A DNA stretch of 39,182 nt from Candidatus Heimdallarchaeota archaeon LC_2 (GTDB taxonomy: Archaea; Asgardarchaeota; Heimdallarchaeia; Heimdallarchaeales; Kariarchaeaceae), in NCBI GenBank assembly GCA_001940725.1, contig MDVR01000051.1, forward strand, positions 1 to 39,182, read 5' to 3'. The translations under genes and the position numbers were made by a program. The notes under the pieces are model-generated. The model saw only the letters and a program-made list of their open reading frames with translations. It was not told the DNA's origin and did no database searches. Of the stretch, positions 1 to 7,656 are shown piece after piece; the first letter of the stretch is position 1; the number at the start of each line of letters is the position of its first letter.

Positions 1-85
1 CAATTTTAGCCATATTCGTTATTGGTAATGTTCCATCAATAATTCCTTGAATCTTTTCAATACCTGACATGTGTTTGGGATCCAT
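1..85 (-). CDS. PaaI-like hotdog thioesterase, N-terminal fragment
   Basis: The reading frame runs off the left edge; only the first 28 codons are present. They read MDPKHMSGIEKIQGIIDG followed by TLPITNMAKI. A short helix with the pattern G-[IL]-E-x-[IL]-x-x-[IL]-I-D-G-x-L-P, then a hydrophobic stretch, is the usual opening of PaaI/YbgC-type hotdog acyl-CoA thioesterases (family knowledge). Those enzymes hydrolyse acyl-CoA in the cytoplasm. The start is the ATG complementary to 83-85; a second in-frame ATG five codons later (68-70) is possible. The hotdog core and its catalytic acid lie outside the window, so the family call rests on the N-terminus alone. The gene diverges from ridA. Confidence 0.5.
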   Translation of the reverse strand, partial: MDPKHMSGIEKIQGIIDGTLPITNMAKI

Positions 86-535
86 TAATTGTAATTGAAC
101 CCCCTTTTATTAAAAAAATGAAGATTAATGATCTAATTGAAAGATGATTAAATACCGAATTTTGGAAGAATATGAATTTTTTATTTTTCACTAGTAATTC
201 ATAAACACTTGATCAGTTGAAAAGTATATACTTTTCTTGTAACTGCCCGAAGACGCTACAATAGGGTTACTGACAGGAACCCCACTATTGGTAGATATAC
301 CTCCAATAGCCTGTTTGCATCCCAATAGCATGTAACCGTTACTCTTTTCAGAGTGCCTTGCTTATTATGTGGGATTTTGTATTCTTAGTCCTGGGAAACG
401 ACTCCCTAATGTCTTAGCTAAAATTGAGTATAAAAACTACTTATGATAACCTCCTAATTATTTTTGAATTTGGCATATTCGATTTATCTCATGAAAAACA
501 AGATATATAGACAATTTAGAATTAAGTTTGTTAAA
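86..535. other. Long intergenic region holding a candidate structured RNA
   Basis: This 450-base gap between the divergent thioesterase and ridA holds no convincing protein gene. Its ends are AT-rich promoter-like DNA. The centre, about 244-415, is visibly richer in G and C and is described as a separate RNA candidate. An in-frame extension of ridA back to 464 exists, but its 24 residues do not resemble the family. Confidence 0.6.
258..354 (+). ncRNA. Candidate structured RNA with competing stems
   Basis: Three perfectly complementary, nested stems are seen: GGTTAC 265-270 with GTAACC 332-337; ACAGG 273-277 with CCTGT 310-314; and CTATTGG 285-291 with CCAATAG 303-309, which leaves an 11-nt loop. 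A separate hairpin, ACTCT 341-345 with AGAGT 350-354, follows. A second copy of CCAATAG at 322-328 could replace the first partner of CTATTGG. GGGTT 264-268 could instead pair with AACCC 278-282. Two alternative folds are therefore possible. The element is GC-richer than its flanks. It could be a stand-alone RNA or a leader of ridA. The strand is assumed from the direction of ridA; I do not recognise a known RNA family. Confidence 0.4.
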
Positions 536-919
536 ATGTCTATACAAGCAATTAAAACAGATAAAGGGACTCCCCCAGGAGGACATTATTCACAGGGGAT
601 TAAATTTGGTAATTTATTATTTACTGCAGGACAAGTTCCGGTTGATCCGCTAACATCTGAACTCAGAAATTCATCAATTGAAGAAGAAACCCGTCAAACA
701 TTAGACAATCTCGCAGCGGTAGCAGAAGCGGCTGGCACATCATTAAAAAACACTTTGAAGGTAACGGTTTTTTTAACCGATATGAAATTATTCCTAGGAT
801 TTAATTCAGTTTATGCAGAATATTTTCCAAATAATCCCCCTGCAAGATCCACTATCCAAGTAGGTCCCTTGCTACGTGATGTTCATATAGAAATCGAAGC
901 AGTCATTGCGATTCTTTGA
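536..919 (+). CDS. ridA: RidA/YjgF/UK114 family enamine/imine deaminase
   Basis: 127 residues, the normal length for the family, covering the whole chorismate-mutase-like fold. RidA hydrolyses reactive enamines and imines released by PLP enzymes such as threonine dehydratase, acting as a cytoplasmic homotrimer. The diagnostic features are SQGIKFGNLLFTAGQVP near the N-terminus and NPPARSTIQV near residue 100; the Arg of the latter binds the substrate carboxylate. The frame is open back to a TTG-type start at 464, but those 24 residues are a basic tail not found in the family, and the ATG at 536 gives MSIQAIKTDKG, a typical RidA start. The nearby pdxS-pdxT operon makes the PLP that generates RidA substrates, so the neighbourhood fits the function. 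Not fused or damaged. Confidence 0.93.
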   Translation: MSIQAIKTDKGTPPGGHYSQGIKFGNLLFTAGQVPVDPLTSELRNSSIEEETRQTLDNLAAVAEAAGTSLKNTLKVTVFLTDMKLFLGFNSVYAEYFPNNPPARSTIQVGPLLRDVHIEIEAVIAIL

Positions 920-1006
920 ACGAATATTAATAATGTAAATGTATAGAAATTCAATCTTACAAGCAAAAATTAATTATCTTTTTGTAGATGTATTTTATTG
1001 TAATAA

Positions 1007-1285
1007 ATGGAAAAAGAATATTTACTGAAGAAAATGAGAACCTTCCATTGTAAGCGCGGGCATCCAAATTGCGATCGTTGTAAAGAATTATACGATGAAG
1101 GAGATAAATTTTGTATATTAGAAATGCCTAGAGATACTGGGATGGTTTCTCGACCAGTTACAGTAATACATAAGGGTGGGGCAGATATGTATATTGAATA
1201 TGAATTTCACAAATGTTTCAAAACCAAACAAGAGGCATTAAATGCATCTAAAAGTTTGAAAATAATTTTTACGGATATCGATTAG
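1007..1285 (+). CDS. Small Cys-rich protein of unknown function
   Basis: 92 residues, not recognised. The N-terminal third holds a possible zinc site: C15, H19, C22 and C25 (pattern C-x3-H-x2-C-x2-C), with another Cys at 36. The rest (VSRPVTVIHKGG, then YIEYEFHKCF) looks like a small beta-rich domain ending in a helix. No signal peptide or membrane segment is present, so it is probably cytoplasmic. It starts at an ATG 87 bases after ridA, with no clear ribosome site. It converges on the minus-strand mini-membrane protein, with only seven bases between the stop codons. The ordered Cys/His pattern makes a real gene likely; the function is unknown. Confidence 0.6.
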   Translation: MEKEYLLKKMRTFHCKRGHPNCDRCKELYDEGDKFCILEMPRDTGMVSRPVTVIHKGGADMYIEYEFHKCFKTKQEALNASKSLKIIFTDID

Positions 1286-1292
1286 AAATTAT

Positions 1293-1481
1293 TTACTTCA
1301 TAAGTCGGTTTTTGTACCATTCAGGCATCACATACCCGAGGTATACAAAAAAGGCAGCAAAGCCTCTTGAAATCCATCCTAAATAATAACATACTGTATA
1401 TCCATCTCCTCTGATTTGACTATATACCAATTCGACAATGAAAAATAAGAAAACCGCAATTGCGGCAATAGCATCAATCAA
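1293..1481 (-). CDS. Small two-helix membrane protein, hypothetical
   Basis: 62 residues beginning at a TTG. Two hydrophobic segments are visible, about 2-22 (AIAAIAVFLFFIVELVY) and 33-52 (YLGWISRGFAAFFVYLGYV), with a short charged loop between and a basic C-terminus (YKNRLMK). That composition suits a hairpin membrane protein with its termini on the same side. The TTG overlaps the TGA of the upstream 32-codon ORF as TTGA, the usual sign of translational coupling. No family is recognised. It could instead be the out-of-frame end of a gene whose beginning is that ORF. Confidence 0.45.
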   Translation of the reverse strand: MIDAIAAIAVFLFFIVELVYSQIRGDGYTVCYYLGWISRGFAAFFVYLGYVMPEWYKNRLMK

Positions 1482-1576
1482 ACTTTCGCCTCTTCAGACG
1501 TTTTACTAACATGCTCCGTCTCAGAAATGAACAGAGGTATTCCAGCTTTTGTGATGACATACAATGCTTTAAACAT
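1478..1576 (-). CDS. 32-residue ORF resembling a roadblock/longin N-terminus
   Basis: An ATG at 1576 opens 32 codons reading MFKALYVITKAGIPLFISET and then a charged tail ending in EEAKV. A beta strand followed by a K-x-G-[IL]-P-L-[FY] turn is how many archaeal roadblock/LC7 and longin-like proteins begin (family knowledge); in Asgard archaea these work with small GTPases. The rest of such a domain is missing. The stop overlaps the TTG of the small membrane protein. It is either a real micro-protein coupled to that gene or the remnant of a frameshifted, truncated one. Confidence is limited by its size. Confidence 0.35.
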   Translation of the reverse strand: MFKALYVITKAGIPLFISETEHVSKTSEEAKV

Positions 1577-1733
1577 CTGTAGCTTATACAACCTATTTGT
1601 TTAATTGATATAATCTATGTTAAATGACTAAGGAAAATCGGCTCATGAGTTTTTGATACGATTGTGGATTCGATCAAATCCCTAAACGAATGATTATTTA
1701 TGACCATTCCTAACAAACAAACAGGAGATAAAA

Positions 1734-2681
1734 ATGTCAGACTCAAATTTCAAACCATTGAAAGAATATGAAGATATTGAAATTCAATTGGGTTCCACAA
1801 AACTAAAACGTGGTTTTGCGAATATGGTAAAACATGGTGTTGTTATGGATGTGACTAATTCAACCCAAGCAGGGATCGCAGAGGATGCGGGTGCAGTCGC
1901 AGTCATGGTTTTGGATAAATTACCAGCAGATATCAGAGCACGTGGTGGTGTTGCACGAATGGCAAACGCGGATTCTATTAAACAAGTAATCGATGAAATA
2001 AGTATTCCAGTTATGGCTAAATGTAGAATTGGGCACACACAGGAAGCATATCTACTCCAAGAATTAGGAGTTGACATGATTGATGAAAGTGAAGTCTTGA
2101 CTCAGGCTAATATAGCATCACATGTATGGAAGTGGCCTTTTACTGTTCCATTTGTGAATGGATGCAGAAATTTAGGTGAGGCTTTACGTCGTGTCGAAGA
2201 AGGAACCGCCATGATCAGAACTAAAGGTGAAGCTGGGACTGGAGATGTAAGTGAAGCAATAAGACATATGAGATTAGTTAATAAAGGCTTGCGAGAGGTG
2301 CTTGCTGCAAAAGATAATTATCAGGAACTTCTTATTTTGGCCAGAGAAATGAAAGTTAGTATTGAAACTTTATTCAAAGTCATTGAAGCAGGAAGATTAC
2401 CGGTTGTTAATTTTGCAGCGGGAGGTATTGCAACCCCAGCAGATGCTGCAATGATGATGAGAATGGACTGTGATGGAGTATTTGTAGGATCAGGGATTTA
2501 TAAATCTGAGGATCCAGAAAATCGAGCTGCTGCTATTGTTTATGCTACAACTCATTGGAATAGCCCAGATAAAGTTTTAGAAGCGCAGCAAATGGTTAAT
2601 GAAACTCTAGCAATGGCAGGATTAGGAATTTCTTCAATGGAAGAAAGTGAAAAAATTCAAAGTCGTGGATCGAATCTATAG
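1734..2681 (+). CDS. pdxS: Pyridoxal 5'-phosphate synthase, lyase subunit PdxS
   Basis: 315 residues, slightly longer than the usual ~295. PdxS condenses ribose 5-phosphate (or ribulose 5-phosphate), glyceraldehyde 3-phosphate and ammonia from PdxT into PLP, in a cytoplasmic 12+12 complex. The (beta/alpha)8 barrel signatures are present: HGVVMDVTNSTQAGIAED, LPADIRARGGVARMA, IPVMAKCRIGH, GVDMIDESEVL, MIRTKGEAGTG and LPVVNFAAGGIATPADAA. The substrate-anchoring residues are seen as D39, K96 and K164. AGGAG at 1723-1727 lies six bases before the ATG and fixes the start. The barrel has unusual substitutions (MDVTNSTQA where MDVVNAEQA is common) and a C-terminal extension of about 20 residues. pdxT follows 53 bases downstream, so the two probably form an operon. 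Confidence 0.96.
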   Translation: MSDSNFKPLKEYEDIEIQLGSTKLKRGFANMVKHGVVMDVTNSTQAGIAEDAGAVAVMVLDKLPADIRARGGVARMANADSIKQVIDEISIPVMAKCRIGHTQEAYLLQELGVDMIDESEVLTQANIASHVWKWPFTVPFVNGCRNLGEALRRVEEGTAMIRTKGEAGTGDVSEAIRHMRLVNKGLREVLAAKDNYQELLILAREMKVSIETLFKVIEAGRLPVVNFAAGGIATPADAAMMMRMDCDGVFVGSGIYKSEDPENRAAAIVYATTHWNSPDKVLEAQQMVNETLAMAGLGISSMEESEKIQSRGSNL

Positions 2682-2734
2682 ACTATCAATTTTTTTATCA
2701 AATATCAAATTAAAAAACATTTAAGGTGATTAAT

Positions 2735-3340
2735 TTGAAGATCGGTATACTAAGTTTACAAGGAGCAATAGAAGAGCATGAAAGATCTATCAAAAATGCA
2801 GCTGATAAATTAGATATTAAAATCGAAATTAAACGGGTTATTGTTCCCTCGGAAATAGATGATATTGATGGACTTGTAATGCCGGGCGGAGAAAGTAGTG
2901 CCATGATCCTTATAGGTTCGAAAAACGGAATGCTTGATGCGGTAAATTCGAAAATAAAAGAAGGCCTACCAGTATTTGGGACCTGTGCAGGTGCAATTCT
3001 TCTATCAAAGATAGTTAGACGTGATCAAAACTCAGATTCAAAGGAAGGTGCATTTCCTTTTTTAAATGTTGAAATTCTAAGGAATGGATACGGTAGGCAG
3101 ATTGATTCTTTCATTACAATGTTGGACTTACAAGATGAGGAAGAAGCTTTTGAAGGTGTATTTATTAGAGCTCCAAGGATTAGAAAAATTGGCGAAAAAG
3201 TACATTCATATGTAAATTTAAAGAATGACCCGGTCTTTATTCGTGAAGGAAATATAATTGTTACAACTTTTCATCCCGAGTTAACTGGAGATAGCAGAAT
3301 TCATGAATTATTTTTAAAATTAATTATTGAACGAGCATAG
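2735..3340 (+). CDS. pdxT: Pyridoxal 5'-phosphate synthase, glutaminase subunit PdxT
   Basis: 201 residues from a TTG start, a class I glutamine amidotransferase that feeds ammonia to PdxS. Visible features are KIGILSLQGAIEEH at the N-terminus, the oxyanion segment MPGGESSAM, the nucleophile in GTCAGAILL (C84) and the His/Glu pair in TFHPELTGD (H180, E182), which completes the triad. A GTG at 2726 would add three residues, but it lies inside GGTGA (2725-2729), which looks like the ribosome-binding site for the TTG at 2735; that start also gives the canonical M-K-I-G-[IV]-L opening. Its position directly after pdxS is the standard arrangement. Intact. Confidence 0.95.
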   Translation: MKIGILSLQGAIEEHERSIKNAADKLDIKIEIKRVIVPSEIDDIDGLVMPGGESSAMILIGSKNGMLDAVNSKIKEGLPVFGTCAGAILLSKIVRRDQNSDSKEGAFPFLNVEILRNGYGRQIDSFITMLDLQDEEEAFEGVFIRAPRIRKIGEKVHSYVNLKNDPVFIREGNIIVTTFHPELTGDSRIHELFLKLIIERA

Positions 3341-3416
3341 AGAAGGATTTAGAAGGTATGAATGTGAAACATATTTATATTTTAATAATAATTTATAATT
3401 AGATAAAATCAAATCT

Positions 3417-5513
3417 GTGAAGATCATGACTTCAACTGACATAGAGACGGAAAGAATTAATCCCTTAGATTATGTCAAACCTTATTTTACAAAATTGACT
3501 AAAAATGAGCAATCCATCCTCATTGGGTCGATATTACTATTTAAATCTGTAAAATTAAAATTACTCCAAGATTTATTGAATTTAAATAAAATTGAACTTG
3601 AAGAGCAAATAGGTAGATTAGTGCAATCTGATTTTATAACAGGAAAATTTTCTGTTGATAGCTTTACGTTGATATCAGTTAATCAAGCAATATTACAACA
3701 GCACCCAAGTCTTACTTTAGATGAGCGGATTTTGCTTGCATATCTTAAAACTAATAGTAAATTATCAATCGACGAATTAAAAAATGCGTATTCACTTACA
3801 TTTGAAGGGATTGTTCATGTATTATCCACATTCATCACTCGAGGATTAATTTCGGTAGAAAAAGTTGATCCTGTCATTTTTGAGTTTACAGTACATTATA
3901 GCTTACCTAAAATTCCAGTAGAAAATATTTCCAATTTGGATAAACAGGTTATAGGATATGCAATATTAAGAGAAGAAACAACGTTCAATGAAATTTCCGA
4001 TAATTTGGAAATGCCAGAGCATCGAATTCAATCAATAATTGTTGATATGGTTCTCGCAAATATGATTTCTTGTAGATTCAAACTTAAAAAATCAAAACTA
4101 AAATCTGCAGCCGTCGTCATAAAAATTAAACATTTTCAAGTTTTATTTAAACAAAGACCTCTTGAAATGCTGTCTGATATCGAAAGATTAGTAATTGGAT
4201 ATTTAAATTTAAGAACATCAGCATCTCTAAGAGAACTTTCAAAAGTGCTTAAAAATCATAGATCAAGGCTCTTATCAGTTGTTTCTCGATTAACTGCCAC
4301 CCGAGAACATCCTTTTAATCTTACTGAAAAGGGCTTCTTAAAACCTTTAAAACCTTTGAAAGTTGTAAGGACCATTCCCATTGATCAATTAGTTGTTTCT
4401 TCACTTTTCAATTATAGAGTATTATTGGGACTGATTAGCACTGAAAAGAAAATTGATCTAAAAACAATTATGAAAAAAATGAATGTAAAGAAATTTGAAG
4501 CATTACGAGGAATCATTGATCTTTATGTCTCTGGACAGATTGATGGAAAAATGAAATCTTCAGAGACATTTCAATTAACTAAAATTGTTAAAACAGGTTC
4601 GATACACAGTATTGCTTTAGAAAGTTGGGAAAGAATCATTTTAGGTGCATTGATCTCTGAAAAAGTGATTTCATGGCCTAAAATTGCAGCTTTATTAGGA
4701 TTTGATAGGGAAACGGCTCGTGAAAAAGCTTATGCATTTATTTCAAGAGGTATTGCAAATGCGATCGCAAGAGATACTGCAATAATATTATCTGAAGTAC
4801 CGAAGATACCGCCGTTAATTCAAGTTACAGATCTTCCAATAATTGATCAGCGAATATTAGGATATACTTTGCTAAAAGAAAAAATTTCCCTAAAAGAATT
4901 AAGGTCTCGTTTCAATTTAACACAAATTGAAGCTTATTGTAAGTTATATTTGATGATTGGATCAGGATTACTAGTCACAGAAACAAAAAGAAAAAATTTC
5001 GCATTAACAGAAAGACGTCAACCCACTCCTAGTGTGCCAATTAATGAGATCGAAAAAATATTACAGAATATTGTCCAAGTAATTGAAGGCTCTAAATTCA
5101 AAAATGACGTGATTTCAGTCCGTGAAATTTCTAAGAAGATTGGAATGAGCAAATCAGACTTTATTGATGATTTATCCATTTTGATTGCTCGAGGGTACTA
5201 CGACGGACTTTATGATGGGAAAAACTTCAGAAAAACAAAACAATTATTTAGAATCAAGGCTAAACCTCAATGTTTCGAATGCAATGCTTTTCTTAGTGAA
5301 ATTAATGAGCCTTGTCCTAATTGCAAGGCTATGCTTCCATTTTGTACAGTTTGCAAAGGTCCACTATTAACCTCGGATTTTATAGTAGCCTGTCCATATT
5401 GTAAACATGAATCTCATTCAACTCATATAAAAGAATGGTTGAATATTAGAGGAGAGTGCCCGATATGCAAAAATGCAATAAATTCTTCGCAATTAATTAA
5501 TATTAATTTCTAG
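3417..5513 (+). CDS. Tandem winged-helix protein with zinc ribbon and RING-like finger
   Basis: 698 residues, no signal peptide or membrane segment. Residues about 20-600 are a chain of some seven or eight helix-turn-helix/winged-helix-like repeats, each opening with a pattern such as ERILLAYLK, DKQVIGYAIL, ERLVIGYLNL, ERIILGALI or DQRILGYTLL and then an x-[IL]-x-x-L helix pair. The C-terminus has two zinc modules: C619-x2-C622-x10-C633-x2-C636, then C643-x2-C646-x12-C659-x2-C662-x4-H667-x2-H670-x10-C681-x2-C684. The second aligns with the CxHxxHxxCIxxWL core of RING-H2 fingers, with His at the sixth ligand. A GTG (3417) and an ATG (3426) are both possible starts. Winged helices plus a RING variant also occur in eukaryotic Nse1; no homology is claimed. 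The function could be nucleic-acid or protein scaffolding. Confidence 0.75.
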   Translation: MKIMTSTDIETERINPLDYVKPYFTKLTKNEQSILIGSILLFKSVKLKLLQDLLNLNKIELEEQIGRLVQSDFITGKFSVDSFTLISVNQAILQQHPSLTLDERILLAYLKTNSKLSIDELKNAYSLTFEGIVHVLSTFITRGLISVEKVDPVIFEFTVHYSLPKIPVENISNLDKQVIGYAILREETTFNEISDNLEMPEHRIQSIIVDMVLANMISCRFKLKKSKLKSAAVVIKIKHFQVLFKQRPLEMLSDIERLVIGYLNLRTSASLRELSKVLKNHRSRLLSVVSRLTATREHPFNLTEKGFLKPLKPLKVVRTIPIDQLVVSSLFNYRVLLGLISTEKKIDLKTIMKKMNVKKFEALRGIIDLYVSGQIDGKMKSSETFQLTKIVKTGSIHSIALESWERIILGALISEKVISWPKIAALLGFDRETAREKAYAFISRGIANAIARDTAIILSEVPKIPPLIQVTDLPIIDQRILGYTLLKEKISLKELRSRFNLTQIEAYCKLYLMIGSGLLVTETKRKNFALTERRQPTPSVPINEIEKILQNIVQVIEGSKFKNDVISVREISKKIGMSKSDFIDDLSILIARGYYDGLYDGKNFRKTKQLFRIKAKPQCFECNAFLSEINEPCPNCKAMLPFCTVCKGPLLTSDFIVACPYCKHESHSTHIKEWLNIRGECPICKNAINSSQLININF

Positions 5514-5663
5514 ATGAAATGTAAAATCACCATTCATCCTCTAAATATATCACAATCGTTAGTTCATCAATTGGTGAGAGAAAAAAACTAGAACCTATCG
5601 ATTTATTTAAAGGACAAAGATTTCCGCCTTAGCTTGTAAATAGAAAATCTGAGGTTTCAAGTC

Positions 5664-7565
5664 TTGATTATTAAAAGAAAATTTTTTGTTATATTTTTGT
5701 TGTTAATTGTCAGCATCTATCCCACTCAATACTTGAGTGTAGCTGAGGTTAATGATCAAATACCTCCTGCTCCTGAGTTTATCAGCGTTGTACCAGATGG
5801 TGATAATGGTGATTATATTTTCAATCAAAATGATACAGTCAAAATCCAATATACTTCAGATCGATTTGATGTAGAAGGATTAATTCTTGTAGGTGAAGGT
5901 AGTGGATTATCGTGGAATATAACTTTTACCGAAACAAATAATTTTACCAAATCAAGTAGTTTGGGACCTGAAAGTGTATATGACATTGACCTCAATGTAA
6001 CGTCCTACACAGTATTCGTTGTCTATGCATGGTATAATGATCTCGACAATATAACGATGGAAGTTTTAGATAATCTAGATGGTGCTCTTGGCCATCAATT
6101 ATGGATAACTGAAGGTTCTCTTTACCCTACATTGGATAATGTTGAAGGAGGAACTTCACAAGATGATGAAAATGTTGAATTTTATGTTCCTAGATATGAA
6201 AATGCGACAATCATCTACCTAACTAATGATCCAGAAAACGTCAACAGCACATTTATCACGTTATCCTTTGCAAACTCAACAGAAGATCTATACAATGAAT
6301 CGAAGTCTATCAGAGTTAATATGAGTCAAACAATTTTTGCAGTGGGAGACGTATCTGAATTCAAATATACAATTAATATTACTCAGAGATTAATTTTCTT
6401 CACAGCCTTTAATGAATTCGGATGGGAGAGAAAAAGAAGTGATACTCCTATTTCGCATCAAATTACAACTGGATTTATTATTGAAGTTGATTTTTTTGAA
6501 TCGAAGGATGAGTATACAGAGTTAGATCCCATCGTGTTTAATGTCACAATTACAAATTCGACTAATGATGATAAATTCAGCTATCGATATCGATATTTCG
6601 AAAATGAGACTACTGAAACTCCATTGTTGAATTGGACTGAAACAAGTTTAGACTCCTTCTTCTTGGAGCAAAAGTTGTTGAATGTCTCAATTGACGATGT
6701 AAATCACACACAAAATATAACAATTTATAATGTATTTTTCGAATTAGAATTAAATATTTCCAATATTTTAGAAATTCAGGTTTTTGTAGATTATCTAGGT
6801 CAATCATATAATGCGTCCATACCGGATGTCATTACAATTCATGACTCAAAACCTGAAATAAGTTTATTAACCTCGGATTTATCAATTACAAATTCACATT
6901 CTGGATTTATAGCTTGGGAGACTTCAATTTTACGTGGTACATTAAATGAAACGGTGATTTCCTCAAATACTACCGATTTATCTGATTTTTCCATTTTTGG
7001 ACTTGATAATTATACAGCGATCTTTAACGAAACGGGAGTTATAATTGAAGGGAACCATGAGCTAATAATAAATGTAACAACCACATTTGAAATTGTCAAT
7101 ATTTCAGATCCCATGGGAGCACGTATCACAGTATTTGCATTTAATAATATCACAGCAATCTATCGAGTAGATACTGAAAATCCAACAATTAGTTTTGTCG
7201 ATGAGATCGAGTTCTCAGACGCTAACGGAATAGTTACTGTTAAATTTACTTTCGAAGATCTCGGAATAAACCCAACTGGAGTTATTTTTGCGACTGTATC
7301 ATGGGGTAATGGCTTAGCAATTAATGTGACATCTCTTGAAGAAGCAACAATCATTTACCGATATAGTGGAACTTATACTATAACATTAAATGCAACAGAC
7401 GCTGCTGGGAATATCAATTCAATTTCCTTTGAAGTTACAGTTACAGTTCCAACAACTGAAACTTCAAAAAATGGTGATAGCCCTATCTCAATAATAGCCC
7501 TTTTTGCTGGATTTATATCCATAGTAATTGTAAGTAAAATTATTAGAAAAAGAGAGAACTTCTAA
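5664..7565 (+). CDS. Membrane-anchored surface protein with Ig-like domains
   Basis: 633 residues from a TTG start. The N-terminus (IIKRKFFVIFLLLIVSIYP) is a clear Sec signal peptide. The C-terminus has one membrane helix (SIIALFAGFISIVIVSKII, about 607-626) followed by the basic stop-transfer RKREN. The 580-residue exterior is Thr/Asn-rich beta-sandwich sequence with many N-x-[ST] sequons, as expected for an N-glycosylated archaeal cell-surface protein. The last domain (about 500-595: TENPTISFVDEIEF and YSGTYTITLNATDAAGN) resembles PKD/Big-type Ig-like repeats. No enzyme motif is seen. The subtilase gene follows 91 bases downstream in the same orientation with the same topology, so the two may be expressed together. 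The individual family is unknown. Confidence 0.8.
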   Translation: MIIKRKFFVIFLLLIVSIYPTQYLSVAEVNDQIPPAPEFISVVPDGDNGDYIFNQNDTVKIQYTSDRFDVEGLILVGEGSGLSWNITFTETNNFTKSSSLGPESVYDIDLNVTSYTVFVVYAWYNDLDNITMEVLDNLDGALGHQLWITEGSLYPTLDNVEGGTSQDDENVEFYVPRYENATIIYLTNDPENVNSTFITLSFANSTEDLYNESKSIRVNMSQTIFAVGDVSEFKYTINITQRLIFFTAFNEFGWERKRSDTPISHQITTGFIIEVDFFESKDEYTELDPIVFNVTITNSTNDDKFSYRYRYFENETTETPLLNWTETSLDSFFLEQKLLNVSIDDVNHTQNITIYNVFFELELNISNILEIQVFVDYLGQSYNASIPDVITIHDSKPEISLLTSDLSITNSHSGFIAWETSILRGTLNETVISSNTTDLSDFSIFGLDNYTAIFNETGVIIEGNHELIINVTTTFEIVNISDPMGARITVFAFNNITAIYRVDTENPTISFVDEIEFSDANGIVTVKFTFEDLGINPTGVIFATVSWGNGLAINVTSLEEATIIYRYSGTYTITLNATDAAGNINSISFEVTVTVPTTETSKNGDSPISIIALFAGFISIVIVSKIIRKRENF

Positions 7566-7656
7566 ATTTAACGTAAACTTATTTCTCATTAGATATCGAT
7601 GGAATGTTTGATTAGTAAAGCTACTTATAGAAGAAAGTCATATTTCTAGTGTTAAA

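Noticed and set aside
244..420. Possible IS200/IS605 (TnpB) 3' end with guide RNA
   Set aside because: The structured segment prompted the idea, but no TnpB zinc-finger or RuvC motif is readable in any frame.
464..535. In-frame N-terminal extension of ridA
   Set aside because: The added residues do not match the family, and ATG 536 gives a standard RidA start.
1666..1681. GGATT/AATCC hairpin resembling a tRNA T-arm
   Set aside because: The loop can be read as a T-loop only by breaking the stem, and no other tRNA arms surround it.
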